The position numbers were made by a program, and so were the translations under genes. A DNA stretch of 64,000 nucleotides from JBBROS01 sp965260935. GTDB taxonomy: Bacteria > Pseudomonadota > Alphaproteobacteria > Acetobacterales > Acetobacteraceae. The notes under the pieces are model-generated. The model did no database searches, was not told the origin of the DNA, and saw only the letters and a list, made by a program, of their open reading frames with translations. Shown piece after piece: positions 50,153-59,496 of this stretch. Each line of letters opens with the position of its first letter. The stretch's first letter is position 1. The DNA is taken from positions 1,860,001 through 1,924,000 of the forward strand of contig OZ253374.1 in assembly GCA_965260935.1 (NCBI GenBank), read 5' to 3'.

Positions 50153-53050
50153 ATGCCTGACGGCGAGCGCGGCCTCGCCCCCGCCGGCGACGCGCGCCTG
50201 GCCCAGCGGCTGCGGCGCGAAACGGAGGCCGAGGTGCTGTTCACCCGGGCCGACCGTGGACGCTATGCGACCGACGCCTCCATCTATCAAGTCGAGCCGG
50301 TGGGCGTCGTCGTTCCCCGCACCGTCGGCGACGTTGCAGCCGCGATGGCCATCGCGCGGGAGCACGGCGTCCCGGTGCTTGCCCGTGGCGGCGGCACCAG
50401 CCAGTGTGGCCAGACGGTGAACCGGGCGCTGGTGATCGACTGCACCAAATACCTGCGCCGGGTGATCGAGGTGGACCGGGCGGCGCAGACGGCCTGGGTC
50501 GAGCCCGGCCTTGTTCTCGGCCATTTGAACCTGGCGCTGAAGCCGGATGGCCTGTTCTTCCCCGTCGATCCGAGCACTGGCGCGCGTGCCACCATCGGCG
50601 GCATGGCCGGCAACAACTCCTGCGGCTCCAAGTCCATCCGCTACGGCCTCATGGCCGACAACGTCCGGGCGGTCGACGCCATCCTGGCCGACGGCTCGCG
50701 CTACCGCTTCGGCCCGGCGGACGACGATGCGCCGGGCTTCGCTGACCTGGCGCATCGGTTGCGCTCGCTCGGGGCGTCCGAGGCCGATGAGATCGCCGCC
50801 CGCTTCCCCCGGCAACTGCGCCGCGTCGGCGGCTACAACATCGAGGCGCTGACCCCTGCGGCGCGCGACGCCGGGCGCTCCAACCTGGCCCGGCTCCTGG
50901 TCGGCTCCGAAGGAACGCTCGCCTTTTCCGCCGCGATCCAACTGGCGCTGCAGCCGATCCTGCCGCGCAAGATGCTCGGCATCTGCCAGTTCCCCAGCTT
51001 CCGCGCGGCGATGGAGGCCGCCAGGCACCTGGTCGCCCTCGGCCCCGAAGCTGTCGAGCTGGTTGACCGCACCATGATCGACCTCGGCCGCGGCATCGCC
51101 ATCTACCGCCCCACGATCGAGCGCATGATCCAGGGCGAGCCCGGCAGCCTGCTGATCGTCGAGTTCCACGGGGACGCCGACGCCCCCTTGCTGGCCAAGC
51201 TGGACGCGCTCGACGAGGCCATGGCCGACCTCGGCTACCCAGGCGCCGTGGTGCGCGCCACCGAGCCGTCGTTCCAGGCCGCCATCGCCTCCGTGCGCGA
51301 GGCGGGGTTGAACATCATGATGAGCATGAAAGGCGACGGCAAACCCGTCTCCTTCATCGAGGATTGCGCCGTCGGCCTCGACGACCTCGCCGACTACACC
51401 GAACGCCTCAATGGCGTGTTCGAGCGGCACGGCACGCGCGGCACCTGGTACGCCCACGCCAGCGTCGGCTGCCTGCACGTCCGCCCCGTGCTGAACATGA
51501 AAGACCCGGCCGACGTCCGCACCATGCGCGCCGTCGCCGAGGAATGCTTCGCCCTCGTGCGCGAGTACAAAGGCAGCCACAGCGGCGAGCACGGCGACGG
51601 CATCGTCCGCTCCGAGTTCCATGAGGATATGTTCGGCCCGCGCATCGTCCGCGCCTTCGAGGCGGTGAAGGACGCCTTCGACCCCGCCGGCCAGCTCAAC
51701 CCCAACCGCATCGTCCGCGCGCCGCGCATGGACGACCGCACCCTGTTCCGCTACGGGCCGGACTACGCCGCCGCCGAAGGCTTCGCCCCGCGCCTGGATT
51801 GGTCCCCCTACCCGGGGCCGCTCGGCGGCATGATGGCCGCCGTCGAGATGTGCAACAACAACGGCACCTGCCGCAGCTTCGACGCCGGCTCCATGTGCCC
51901 GAGCTACCGCGTGACCCGCGATGAAATCCACACGACGCGCGGGCGGGCCAACACCCTGCGCCTGGCCCTGACCGGGCAGCTCGGCGCCGACGCGATGGCC
52001 GGCGAGGAGGTCGCGGCGGCGCTGAAGCTCTGCGTCTCCTGCAAGGCCTGCCGGCGCGAGTGCCCGACGGGGGTCGATATGGCGCGGATGAAGGTCGAGG
52101 CGCTGGCCGCCCGCGCGGCCCGCAACGGCGTCGATCTGCGGAGCCGGCTGGTGGCGGAGCTCCCGCGCTATGCCCCGTGGGCGGCCAGGGCGGCGCCGCT
52201 GATGAACCTGCGCAACCGCGTCGGCCTGTTGCGCCGCGTGTCGGAGCGGATGACCGGACTGGCAGCCTCGCGCCCCCTCCCGGCATGGCACGCCAGGCCG
52301 TTCCGAAACCGCGAAGCAAGCCAAGCGCCCGCCCCGCGCGGCGACGTGCTGCTGTTCGCCGACACGTTCAACCGGTACTTCGAGCCGGAGAACCTCCGCG
52401 CCGCCGTCCGGGTGCTGGCCGCCGCCGGCTATCGCGCGGTCATTCCCGCCGGACGTCCGTTATGCTGCGGCCGCACCTACCTCAGCGCCGGCATGACCGA
52501 CCGGGCGAGGCAAGAGGCCCGGCGCACGCTCGCGGCCCTGGCGGGCGACCTGCCCGTCATCGGCCTGGAGCCTTCCTGCCTGCTCACCTTGCGCGACGAG
52601 TTCCAATCGCTGCTGCCCGGCGCGGACGCCGAGGCGCTCGCCGGGCGCGCCATGCTGATCTCGGAATTCCTGTCCCGGCACGGCGATGGCCTCCGCTTCA
52701 AGCCCACGGCAGCGAAGGCGCACGTCCACGGCCACTGTCACCAAAAGGCGTTCGGCGCCTTCCCGGACTCGCTTACGGTATTGGGCAGGATACCCGGCTT
52801 GGAAGCGATGCCGATTCAGTCCTCCTGCTGCGGCATGGCCGGCGCGTTCGGCTACCAGAAGGAAACCCAGGCGGAAAGCCGCGCCATGGCGGAACGCAGC
52901 CTGTTGCCGGCGGTGCGCGCGGCGGGCGGGGACGACCTGATCGTCGCCGACGGCACATCCTGCCGCCACCAGATCGCCGACCTCGGCAACCGTCCGGCGC
53001 TGCATATGGTGCGCGTCCTCGACCAGGCTTTGGAGACCGATGACCGATGA
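50153..53050 (+). CDS. FAD-linked oxidase with Fe-S and CCG domains (D-lactate/glycolate dehydrogenase-like, YdiJ type)
   Basis: A 965-residue fused protein equivalent to GlcD plus GlcF. The FAD-binding segment is VPVLARGGGTSQCGQTVNRA, with the later ATIGGMAGNNSCGSKSIRYG. The middle has a bipartite 4Fe-4S set (CVSCKACRRECPTGVD and a CNNNGTC..MCPSY block). The C-terminus has two CCG-type repeats (RPLCCGRTYLSAG, IQSSCCGMAGAFGYQKETQ). Such enzymes oxidise D-2-hydroxyacids and reduce quinone or a cytochrome. The nine-base spacing from the aminotransferase suggests one pathway. The substrate is not fixed by sequence. Confidence 0.9.
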   Translation: MPDGERGLAPAGDARLAQRLRRETEAEVLFTRADRGRYATDASIYQVEPVGVVVPRTVGDVAAAMAIAREHGVPVLARGGGTSQCGQTVNRALVIDCTKYLRRVIEVDRAAQTAWVEPGLVLGHLNLALKPDGLFFPVDPSTGARATIGGMAGNNSCGSKSIRYGLMADNVRAVDAILADGSRYRFGPADDDAPGFADLAHRLRSLGASEADEIAARFPRQLRRVGGYNIEALTPAARDAGRSNLARLLVGSEGTLAFSAAIQLALQPILPRKMLGICQFPSFRAAMEAARHLVALGPEAVELVDRTMIDLGRGIAIYRPTIERMIQGEPGSLLIVEFHGDADAPLLAKLDALDEAMADLGYPGAVVRATEPSFQAAIASVREAGLNIMMSMKGDGKPVSFIEDCAVGLDDLADYTERLNGVFERHGTRGTWYAHASVGCLHVRPVLNMKDPADVRTMRAVAEECFALVREYKGSHSGEHGDGIVRSEFHEDMFGPRIVRAFEAVKDAFDPAGQLNPNRIVRAPRMDDRTLFRYGPDYAAAEGFAPRLDWSPYPGPLGGMMAAVEMCNNNGTCRSFDAGSMCPSYRVTRDEIHTTRGRANTLRLALTGQLGADAMAGEEVAAALKLCVSCKACRRECPTGVDMARMKVEALAARAARNGVDLRSRLVAELPRYAPWAARAAPLMNLRNRVGLLRRVSERMTGLAASRPLPAWHARPFRNREASQAPAPRGDVLLFADTFNRYFEPENLRAAVRVLAAAGYRAVIPAGRPLCCGRTYLSAGMTDRARQEARRTLAALAGDLPVIGLEPSCLLTLRDEFQSLLPGADAEALAGRAMLISEFLSRHGDGLRFKPTAAKAHVHGHCHQKAFGAFPDSLTVLGRIPGLEAMPIQSSCCGMAGAFGYQKETQAESRAMAERSLLPAVRAAGGDDLIVADGTSCRHQIADLGNRPALHMVRVLDQALETDDR

Positions 53051-53697
53051 GCGGCACGCCCACCGAAAGCAAGCTGACCCGGACCAAGCAGCGCTGGGCC
53101 GATGAGGGCCGGTTCCTGACCGGGCAACACGCCCGCCCCGAGGCGCAACGCCTCCCGCCGGGCCAGCACGAGGTGCGCGACTGGCCGGTGCTCGACCTCG
53201 GCATCCAGCCCGAGGTGCCGACGGAGCGCTGGGAGCTGCGCCTGTTCGGAGACGTCGCCAATGCGGCCACGCTGAGCTGGTCCGACGTTCAAGCCTTGCC
53301 GCAGGTGGAGCGCCGGTCCGACATCCATTGCGTTACCACATGGTCCCGCTACGGCAACCAGTGGCAGGGCGTCGCCACCCGGACGCTGCTCGGCCTTGCC
53401 GACCCGCGGGACACGGCCCGCTTCGTTATCCTCCATAGCTATGACGGCTACGCCACCAACCTGCCGATCGGGGATTTCGCCTCCGACGACGCCTTGCTGG
53501 CCACGCATTGGGACGGCCAGCCGTTGAGCCGCATCCACGGCGGCCCGGCGCGGCTCGTCGTCCCGCATCTTTATTTCTGGAAAAGCGCCAAGTGGCTGCA
53601 ACGGATCGAGTTCAGCCCATCCGACAAGCCCGGCTACTGGGAGGAGCGCGGCTATCACATGCGCGGCGACCCTTGGAATGAGGAACGCTACGGTTAA
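53047..53697 (+). CDS. sulfite oxidase-fold molybdopterin-dependent oxidoreductase (YuiH-like)
   Basis: A 216-residue soluble protein with the molybdopterin-binding fold of sulfite oxidases. The molybdenum-ligand cysteine is in RRSDIHCVTTWSRYGNQWQG, and the later HGGPARLVVPHLYFWKSAKW and YWEERGYHMRGDPWNEERY are strongly conserved in the YuiH group. There is no signal peptide or dimerisation domain, so it is a minimal cytoplasmic form with unknown substrate. It overlaps the FAD/Fe-S dehydrogenase by four bases and lies near Mo uptake and cofactor genes. Confidence 0.88.
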   Translation: MSGTPTESKLTRTKQRWADEGRFLTGQHARPEAQRLPPGQHEVRDWPVLDLGIQPEVPTERWELRLFGDVANAATLSWSDVQALPQVERRSDIHCVTTWSRYGNQWQGVATRTLLGLADPRDTARFVILHSYDGYATNLPIGDFASDDALLATHWDGQPLSRIHGGPARLVVPHLYFWKSAKWLQRIEFSPSDKPGYWEERGYHMRGDPWNEERYG

Positions 53698-53701
53698 TCC
53701 A

Positions 53702-55021
53702 TTACTCATCGACCTCCGCGCTCAATGCCCGCACCCCGCGCTGCCGCAGAATCTTGAACGTCTCATAGCGTCCGCGGACATCGGCAAGGTCGGACTTGTT
53801 CTCGACCGCCCGTTCCGCATCCGCCAGCACGAGGTCCGCATGGCGCTGCAACGCCTCCCGCCGCGCCGGGCCATGCTCGGCGGACAGCACTGAGGTAAGC
53901 ACTTCAAGTACCCGGATCAGCACGGCCGGGCTCGATGAGGCATTCTGGCGGATCTCATGGAACATGGCATCGGTCAGCCCGTCGTAGTCGTAGCCGGGAT
54001 AGACCAGCGCCGGTTGCCCGTTCCGCATGACCACGCCCGTCGGCAGGTGCTTCGGCGCCACCTCGCACAGCGCCGAGCCCAGCCGGTCGAGCGCGCTCAT
54101 CGCCGTATGCGGATCGTTGATGCCGGGCGAGAGCGCGCGCACCGCCACCTCGACCAGCGAGCGGATCGAGAACTCCAGGTCCGCCGTGCTGGTCCGCTGC
54201 GCGCCGACGGCGATCGCGTCGTTGATGGCGTCCCGCGCCCCTTCGGTCGGCACGGTCAGCAGGGCGATCGGCGCGCCGGGGAAGACGTAGTTGCCGGGGC
54301 GGACCAGCAGGCGGACGCAGGTCCGGTGCTCCGCCGCCCAGTCGGCCAGGCCATCGGAGTTCAACTGCTGCAGGTAGCCGTGGCGGCCGTCCGTGACCGG
54401 GTAGGCGTTGCGCCAGGTGGATTTCGGCGGCGGCTCGTCTCCCGGCTCCTCGCTCAGCAGCCGGGCGATGGCCGAGCGCACGTCCTCGCTGACCAGGTCG
54501 ATCACCACGTCGACGTTGATCCGCCCCGCCATATGGCCGACGAAGAACACCAGCACGCCGACGCAGACGAAGGCCAGAGCGATGCTGATCGTCAGCGACA
54601 GGTGCGGGATGAAATCGCCTTCGTCCTGCGTGCGCACCGTCCGCAGCACCATCAGCGCGAACGAGAACGTGCCGAGGAAGGCGCCGAGCGTGAACTGGTT
54701 GCCGCGGTCGCGGGTGAAGTTGCGCAGCAAACGCGGCCCCATCTGCCCGGCCGCCAGCGAGAGGGCCGCGATGGTGATGGAGAACACCGTGCCGGCGACG
54801 CCGATGGTCGAGGACGCGACCGTGCCCAGCAGCGTCCGCGCCCCGGTCCCGCCGCCGTTGTACAGCCAGGCGCTCTGGACCAGCCAATCAGGGACGTAGC
54901 CCATCCGGTCGAGTTGCACGGAAACGAACGCCGCGAGAACCCCGGCCAGCACCATGCCCGCAGGCAACAGCCAGAACAGTTCGCCCAGCGCGCTGATGAA
55001 TTGACGGATGCGTGCGATCAA
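53702..55021 (-). CDS. DUF2254 integral membrane protein
   Basis: A 439-residue protein with about four N-terminal membrane helices (LFWLLPAGMVLAGVLAAFVS, LGAFLGTFSFALMVL, ALAFVCVGVLVFFVGHMAGR) and a soluble C-terminal half (FSIRSLVEVAVRALSPGIND, PHTAMSALDRLG). These blocks identify the DUF2254 family, which has no established function. The gene is convergent with the Mo enzyme and separated from it by four bases. It has no clear partner. Confidence 0.88.
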   Translation of the reverse strand: MIARIRQFISALGELFWLLPAGMVLAGVLAAFVSVQLDRMGYVPDWLVQSAWLYNGGGTGARTLLGTVASSTIGVAGTVFSITIAALSLAAGQMGPRLLRNFTRDRGNQFTLGAFLGTFSFALMVLRTVRTQDEGDFIPHLSLTISIALAFVCVGVLVFFVGHMAGRINVDVVIDLVSEDVRSAIARLLSEEPGDEPPPKSTWRNAYPVTDGRHGYLQQLNSDGLADWAAEHRTCVRLLVRPGNYVFPGAPIALLTVPTEGARDAINDAIAVGAQRTSTADLEFSIRSLVEVAVRALSPGINDPHTAMSALDRLGSALCEVAPKHLPTGVVMRNGQPALVYPGYDYDGLTDAMFHEIRQNASSSPAVLIRVLEVLTSVLSAEHGPARREALQRHADLVLADAERAVENKSDLADVRGRYETFKILRQRGVRALSAEVDE

Positions 55022-55087
55022 GCCGGGTCCTGCTTCATGGCGTCAAGCCGCGGCGTCGAACGCCTCCGCGACACGGCAGTTCGGACC

Positions 55088-56203
55088 TCACCGCCCGCCC
55101 GCGTATGGCACTTTCCCGGATGGCGTCAAGGCAGCGCCCTTGATCTGCGCGTGAACCGCAAGCCCCGGCGAGAGGCCAAGCCGGTCCCACGAATGCCGCG
55201 TCACCCGCGCGAGCAGCCGCGCCCCGCCCCCATCCGCGCCCAGCCCGAGCACGGCCGTTGCCTCCTGCGGGCCGATCAGGCCGCCATCGAGCACCCGTGC
55301 CGCAAGCACGTTGACGATCGTGCTCGGCCCCGGCGGCGCGAGCGAGAGGCTGACGTCGCTGGCGCCGATCCGCAACCGGCAGGGCGCGCCCGGCGTGAGC
55401 GGCCGGGACGGCACGACGATGTCTGCGCCATTGATCGACAGCGTGGCCAAGCCGTACTTGTCGTCATATGCCAGAACCGTGGCATCGAGGCTGACCGCGG
55501 CCTCCCGCGCTGCGGCCAGCGGCAGGGCCGGGTCGCTCTGCAACGCGAGCAGCGGCCCCGACGCGGTCACCCGCCCGGCCTGCATCAGCACCATGTGGTC
55601 CGCCAGCCGCTCCACCTCGGCCATGTCGTGGCTGACGTAGATGATCGGCAGCGCCACCGTCGCGTTCAGCCGCTCCAGGAACGGCAGGATCTCCTCCTTC
55701 GCTGCCCGGTCCAGGGCTGCCAGCGGCTCATCCATCAGCAGCAGCCGGGGCCGCGACAGCAGCGCCCGCCCGATCGCCACCCGCTGCCGCTCGCCGCCCG
55801 AAAGATGCTGCGGCGCCCGGCCGAGCAACGGATCGAGGCCGAGCAGCGGCACGACCTCGTCGAGCCCAAGCCCCCCCGAGCCGTTGCGGGGCGCGCCGTA
55901 GAGCAGGTTGCGCCGGACCGAGAGGTGCGGGAACAGGCTCGCCTCCTGGAACACGTAGCCGACCGGGCGGCGGTGCGCCGGGCGGAACTGCGCCCCATCC
56001 TGCCACACCTCGCCGCCGACGACGCACCGCCCGTCCGCGAACCGGTTCAGCCCGGCGATGCAGCGCAGCACCGTCGTCTTGCCGCAGCCCGACGGGCCGA
56101 ACAGCGCGACAAGGCCCGCGTCCGGCACGCTGAATGCCGCATCGAGCGCGAACGCGCCTGCCATGCCGCGGAACGCCGCCTCGATCGTGCCAGCCGCCGT
56201 CAT
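55088..56203 (-). CDS. modC: molybdate ABC transporter ATP-binding protein
   Basis: A 371-residue ATPase. Walker A is FGPSGCGKTTVLRC, the ABC signature is LSGGERQRVAIGRALLSRP and Walker B is LLLMDEPLAALD. A C-terminal molybdate-binding TOBE/MOP domain (from about residue 290) distinguishes ModC from other importers. ATG 56203 overlaps the modB stop by four bases. Confidence 0.95.
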   Translation of the reverse strand: MTAAGTIEAAFRGMAGAFALDAAFSVPDAGLVALFGPSGCGKTTVLRCIAGLNRFADGRCVVGGEVWQDGAQFRPAHRRPVGYVFQEASLFPHLSVRRNLLYGAPRNGSGGLGLDEVVPLLGLDPLLGRAPQHLSGGERQRVAIGRALLSRPRLLLMDEPLAALDRAAKEEILPFLERLNATVALPIIYVSHDMAEVERLADHMVLMQAGRVTASGPLLALQSDPALPLAAAREAAVSLDATVLAYDDKYGLATLSINGADIVVPSRPLTPGAPCRLRIGASDVSLSLAPPGPSTIVNVLAARVLDGGLIGPQEATAVLGLGADGGGARLLARVTRHSWDRLGLSPGLAVHAQIKGAALTPSGKVPYAGGR

Positions 56204-56886
56204 CCGCGCCCAAGGGCGAAGCGCCGCTCGATCAGCGTCATCGCCAGGATCACGACGAAGGCGAACAGCGCCATGCCGCCTGCCAGCACGCCGGCCTCGC
56301 CCCACTGCGCGTTCTCGACGTAATCGAAGATGGTGGTGGACAGCACCTTGGTGCGCCCCGGGATGTTGCCGCCGATCATCAGCACGACGCCGAACTCTCC
56401 CACGGTATGCGCGAAGCCGAGGATCGCGCCGGTCAGGAACCCCGGACGCGCCAGCGGCACGGCGACGGTCCAGAACGCGCGCATCGGCGAGGCGCGCAAG
56501 GTGGCGGCCACGTCGAGCGGGCGGTCGCCGATGGCCCGGAACGCGTCGCGGATCGGCTGCACCACGAACGGCAACGAGTAGACGACGGAGCCGGCCACGA
56601 GGCCGCCGAAGCTGAACGCCATCGTGCGCGCGCCCCAGAACCCGGCCAGCCAGCCGCCCGGACCGTCCGGCCCGAGCAGCACCAGCATGTAGAACCCCAG
56701 CACCGTCGGCGGCAGCACGATCGGCAGCGCCACGACGGCGGCCACCGGCTCCTTCCACCACGCCTTCGAGCGCGCCAGCCACCACGCCAACGGGGTGCCG
56801 ACGGCCAGGAGCACGAGCGTGGTCACGGCCGCGAGCAGGGCGGTCAGGCGGACGGCGTCCCAAACTCCGGGGGGCAGCGCCGGCAA
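56200..56886 (-). CDS. modB: molybdate ABC transporter permease
   Basis: A 228-residue inner-membrane permease with about five helices. VLPPTVLGFYMLVLLGPDGP and the EAA-type loop (AATLRASPMRAFWTVAVPLA) are typical of ModB, as is the terminal GFAHTVGEFGVVLMIGGNIP. It starts two bases after the modA stop. Confidence 0.95.
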   Translation of the reverse strand: MPALPPGVWDAVRLTALLAAVTTLVLLAVGTPLAWWLARSKAWWKEPVAAVVALPIVLPPTVLGFYMLVLLGPDGPGGWLAGFWGARTMAFSFGGLVAGSVVYSLPFVVQPIRDAFRAIGDRPLDVAATLRASPMRAFWTVAVPLARPGFLTGAILGFAHTVGEFGVVLMIGGNIPGRTKVLSTTIFDYVENAQWGEAGVLAGGMALFAFVVILAMTLIERRFALGRG

Positions 56887-56888
56887 TC

Positions 56889-57638
56889 CTACTCCGCCGT
56901 TCCGTAACCATAGCGTTGGATGATGCCTTGGGCCACCGGCCCCTTCAGGAACGAAAGGAAGGCGTGGGCCGCCTCATCCGCCTCGCCGCGCCGGAGCAGC
57001 ACGGCATTCTGGCGGATCGGCGCATAAAGGCTTTTCGGCACCACCCAGCTCGAGCCCCCCTCGCGCCCGATCACTTGCGACAGGGCAACGAAACCGAGCT
57101 CGGCGTTGCCGGTTTCCACGAACTGATAGGCCTGGGCGATGCTGTTGCCCCGAACCAGTTTCGGCGCCAGCGCCTGCTCCAACCCGAGCGATGTCAGCGT
57201 CTCGACCGCAGCGGCGCCGTAGGGCGCGGTGGCCGGGTTGGCGATCGCCAGCCGGTTGAAGGTGCCGGATCGAAGCGTCTGCTCGCCCTCGACGGCGCCC
57301 GGCGTCCGGCTCCACAGCGCCAGCTTGCCGACGGCGTAGGTGAACTGGGTGCCGGCAACCCCCGCGCCGGCGGCGATCAATTGCTCCGGCCGCAGCGCGT
57401 CCGCCGACAGCATCGCCGAGAACGGGGCGCCCTGCATGACCTGCGCGTAGAGCTGGCCCGAGGAGCCGAAGCTCAGCACCGCCTCGTCCCCGCTTTGCCG
57501 CTTGAAGGCGGCGGCGATCTCCTTCGCGGCGGAGGTGAAGTTCGCGGCCACGGCGACATACGTCTCCGCTGCCTGCCCCGCCGGCATGGCGGCCATGAAA
57601 AGCCAGGCGCCGGCAAGCGCCATCCTCAAAGCCGCCAT
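56889..57638 (-). CDS. modA: molybdate-binding periplasmic protein
   Basis: A 249-residue binding protein with a Sec signal (MALAGAWLFMAAMPAGQAAE). Ligand-region motifs are VAVAANFTSAAKEIAAAFKR, LSFGSSGQLYAQVMQGAPF and ANPATAPYGAAAVETL. It is first in modABC; GGGAGAAGAGGA lies immediately upstream of ATG 57638. The 106 bases to the divergent ggt gene should hold the promoter, but I see no clear ModE box. Confidence 0.94.
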   Translation of the reverse strand: MAALRMALAGAWLFMAAMPAGQAAETYVAVAANFTSAAKEIAAAFKRQSGDEAVLSFGSSGQLYAQVMQGAPFSAMLSADALRPEQLIAAGAGVAGTQFTYAVGKLALWSRTPGAVEGEQTLRSGTFNRLAIANPATAPYGAAAVETLTSLGLEQALAPKLVRGNSIAQAYQFVETGNAELGFVALSQVIGREGGSSWVVPKSLYAPIRQNAVLLRRGEADEAAHAFLSFLKGPVAQGIIQRYGYGTAE

Positions 57639-57744
57639 TCCTCTTCTCCCGCAATCCTGCCACGAGCTGCGCTGCCCGGCAGTAGCACGGCGTCGCCCGT
57701 CATGCGATTGTCGCCAGCATGGCACAATCCCCGCCGAGGCTCCC

Positions 57745-59487
57745 ATGCGCATCCTGATCGCCTTTCTTCTCCTGACCCGCGCCGCCTACGCCTTCGATCC
57801 CGCGCCCGTCGCGGCACGGAACGGCATGGTGGTCTCGGCCCAGCGCCTCGCGACCGACGTCGGCGTCGAGATCCTCAAGCAGGGCGGCAACGCGGCCGAT
57901 GCCGCCGTCGCGGTCGGCTACGCGCTCGCCGTCGTCTACCCGGCCGCCGGCAACCTCGGCGGCGGCGGCTTCATGACCGTGCGCATGGCCGGCGGCACCC
58001 CGGCCTTCATGGATTTCCGCGAGCGCGCGCCGTTGTCGGCGACCGCCGGCATGTTCCTCGGCAAGGACGGCAACGTGGTCAAGGGGCGCTCCACCGAGAC
58101 CTGGCTCGCGGTCGGCGTCCCGGGCTCTCCGGCCGGGTTGGAGGCGGCGCGCGTGCGCTGGGGCACCCTGCCGCGCGCGGCCCTGATCGCGCCCGCCATC
58201 AAGCTGGCGCGGGAGGGATTCGTGCTGGGCGAGGGCGACGTGCCGCTGTTCCGCGCCGGGGCCGAGGGATTGTCGCACGACCCGGCCGCCGCCGCCATCT
58301 TCCTGCCCCATGGCAAGCCCCCCGAGGCCGGCGACCGGTTCATCCAGACCGACCTGGCGCATACGCTGGAGCAGTTGTCCAAGGACGGCCCCGCCGCCTT
58401 CTACCAAGGCCCGATCGCCGCGGCGCTGCTCGCCGCGAGCGCCGCCGGCGGCGGCATCTTCCAGAAGGCCGACTTCGACAGCTACGACGTGCGGCTGCTG
58501 GACCCGGTGTTCTGCAGCTATCGCAGCTACCAGGTGATCTCCGCCCCGCCGCCGAGCTCGGGCGGCGTCGCGCTGTGCGAGATGCTCAACATCCTGGAAG
58601 GCTACGACCTGAAAGCCCTCGGCTACCGCTCCGCCCAATCGGTGCATTACATCGCCGAGGCGATGCGGCACGCCTTCAAGGACCGCAACACCAAGCTGGG
58701 CGACCCGGCCTTCGTCACCAATCCGGTTGCCGAGCTCACCAGCAAGCCCTACGCCGCCTCGATCCGGGCATCGATCGAACCGCAGCACGCAACGCCCTCC
58801 TCAAAGCTGGCGTCAGAAGCGCCGGCCAACGAGGGCAGCAACACGACGCATTATTCCGTGGTGGACAAGGCGGGCAACGCGGTTGCCGTCACGTATACGC
58901 TGAACGCCTGGTTCGGGGTGAAGAAGGTCATCCCGGGTACCGGCGTGCTGCTGAACAACGAGATGGACGACTTCACCGCACAGCCGGGCAAGGCCAACAT
59001 GTTCGGGCTGGTGCAGGGCGCCGCCAATGCCGTGGCCCCCGGCAAGACCCCGCTCTCGAGCATGACCCCCACCATCGTCGTCCGCGACGACCAGCCGGCG
59101 CTGGCGCTCGGCAGCCCCGGCGGCCCGCGCATCATCACCACCGTGCTGAACCAGATGCTCAACCTGGTCGATTACGACATGACGGTGCAGGAAGCGGTCG
59201 ACGCTCCCCGCATCCACCATCAATGGCTGCCGGACCAGCTCACCGTCGAACGCTTCGCCTTGAGCCCGGACACGGCGTCGATGCTGGAGTCCTGGGGCTA
59301 CAAGATCACGCAGAGCGCGCCGTGGGGAATCGGCGGCGCTATCGCCGTGGGCTCGCCGCGGTTGGGGCCTGCGCCGAAGGCCGGCAGCGCAGAGTCCCTC
59401 GTGCTCGGCGATCCGGCGGCGGCCGGGGCCACCCTGTTCGGCGCCAACGACCCCCGCGGAGGCGCAGGTTCGGCGGCCGGGTATTAG
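57745..59487 (+). CDS. ggt: gamma-glutamyltransferase
   Basis: A 580-residue autoprocessing N-terminal nucleophile hydrolase with a signal peptide (MRILIAFLLLTRAAYAFD). The large subunit has LKQGGNAADAAVAVGYALAV and the glycine-rich NLGGGGFMTVRM. The catalytic threonine follows the processing site in NEGSNTTHYSVVDKAGNAVA. LLNNEMDDFTAQPG and ALGSPGGPRIITTVLNQ are family blocks. It cleaves glutathione and other gamma-glutamyl compounds in the periplasm. It is divergent from modA. Confidence 0.94.
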   Translation: MRILIAFLLLTRAAYAFDPAPVAARNGMVVSAQRLATDVGVEILKQGGNAADAAVAVGYALAVVYPAAGNLGGGGFMTVRMAGGTPAFMDFRERAPLSATAGMFLGKDGNVVKGRSTETWLAVGVPGSPAGLEAARVRWGTLPRAALIAPAIKLAREGFVLGEGDVPLFRAGAEGLSHDPAAAAIFLPHGKPPEAGDRFIQTDLAHTLEQLSKDGPAAFYQGPIAAALLAASAAGGGIFQKADFDSYDVRLLDPVFCSYRSYQVISAPPPSSGGVALCEMLNILEGYDLKALGYRSAQSVHYIAEAMRHAFKDRNTKLGDPAFVTNPVAELTSKPYAASIRASIEPQHATPSSKLASEAPANEGSNTTHYSVVDKAGNAVAVTYTLNAWFGVKKVIPGTGVLLNNEMDDFTAQPGKANMFGLVQGAANAVAPGKTPLSSMTPTIVVRDDQPALALGSPGGPRIITTVLNQMLNLVDYDMTVQEAVDAPRIHHQWLPDQLTVERFALSPDTASMLESWGYKITQSAPWGIGGAIAVGSPRLGPAPKAGSAESLVLGDPAAAGATLFGANDPRGGAGSAAGY

Positions 59488-59496
59488 TGTCCCAGT

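Noticed and set aside
48866..52324. 1152-residue minus-strand frame antisense to the aminotransferase and FAD/Fe-S dehydrogenase genes
   Set aside because: Low-complexity composition typical of antisense GC3 bias; the sense strand has two well-conserved enzymes.
53957..56323. 788-residue plus-strand frame antisense to DUF2254 and modC
   Set aside because: No domain is recognisable and it covers two genuine minus-strand genes.
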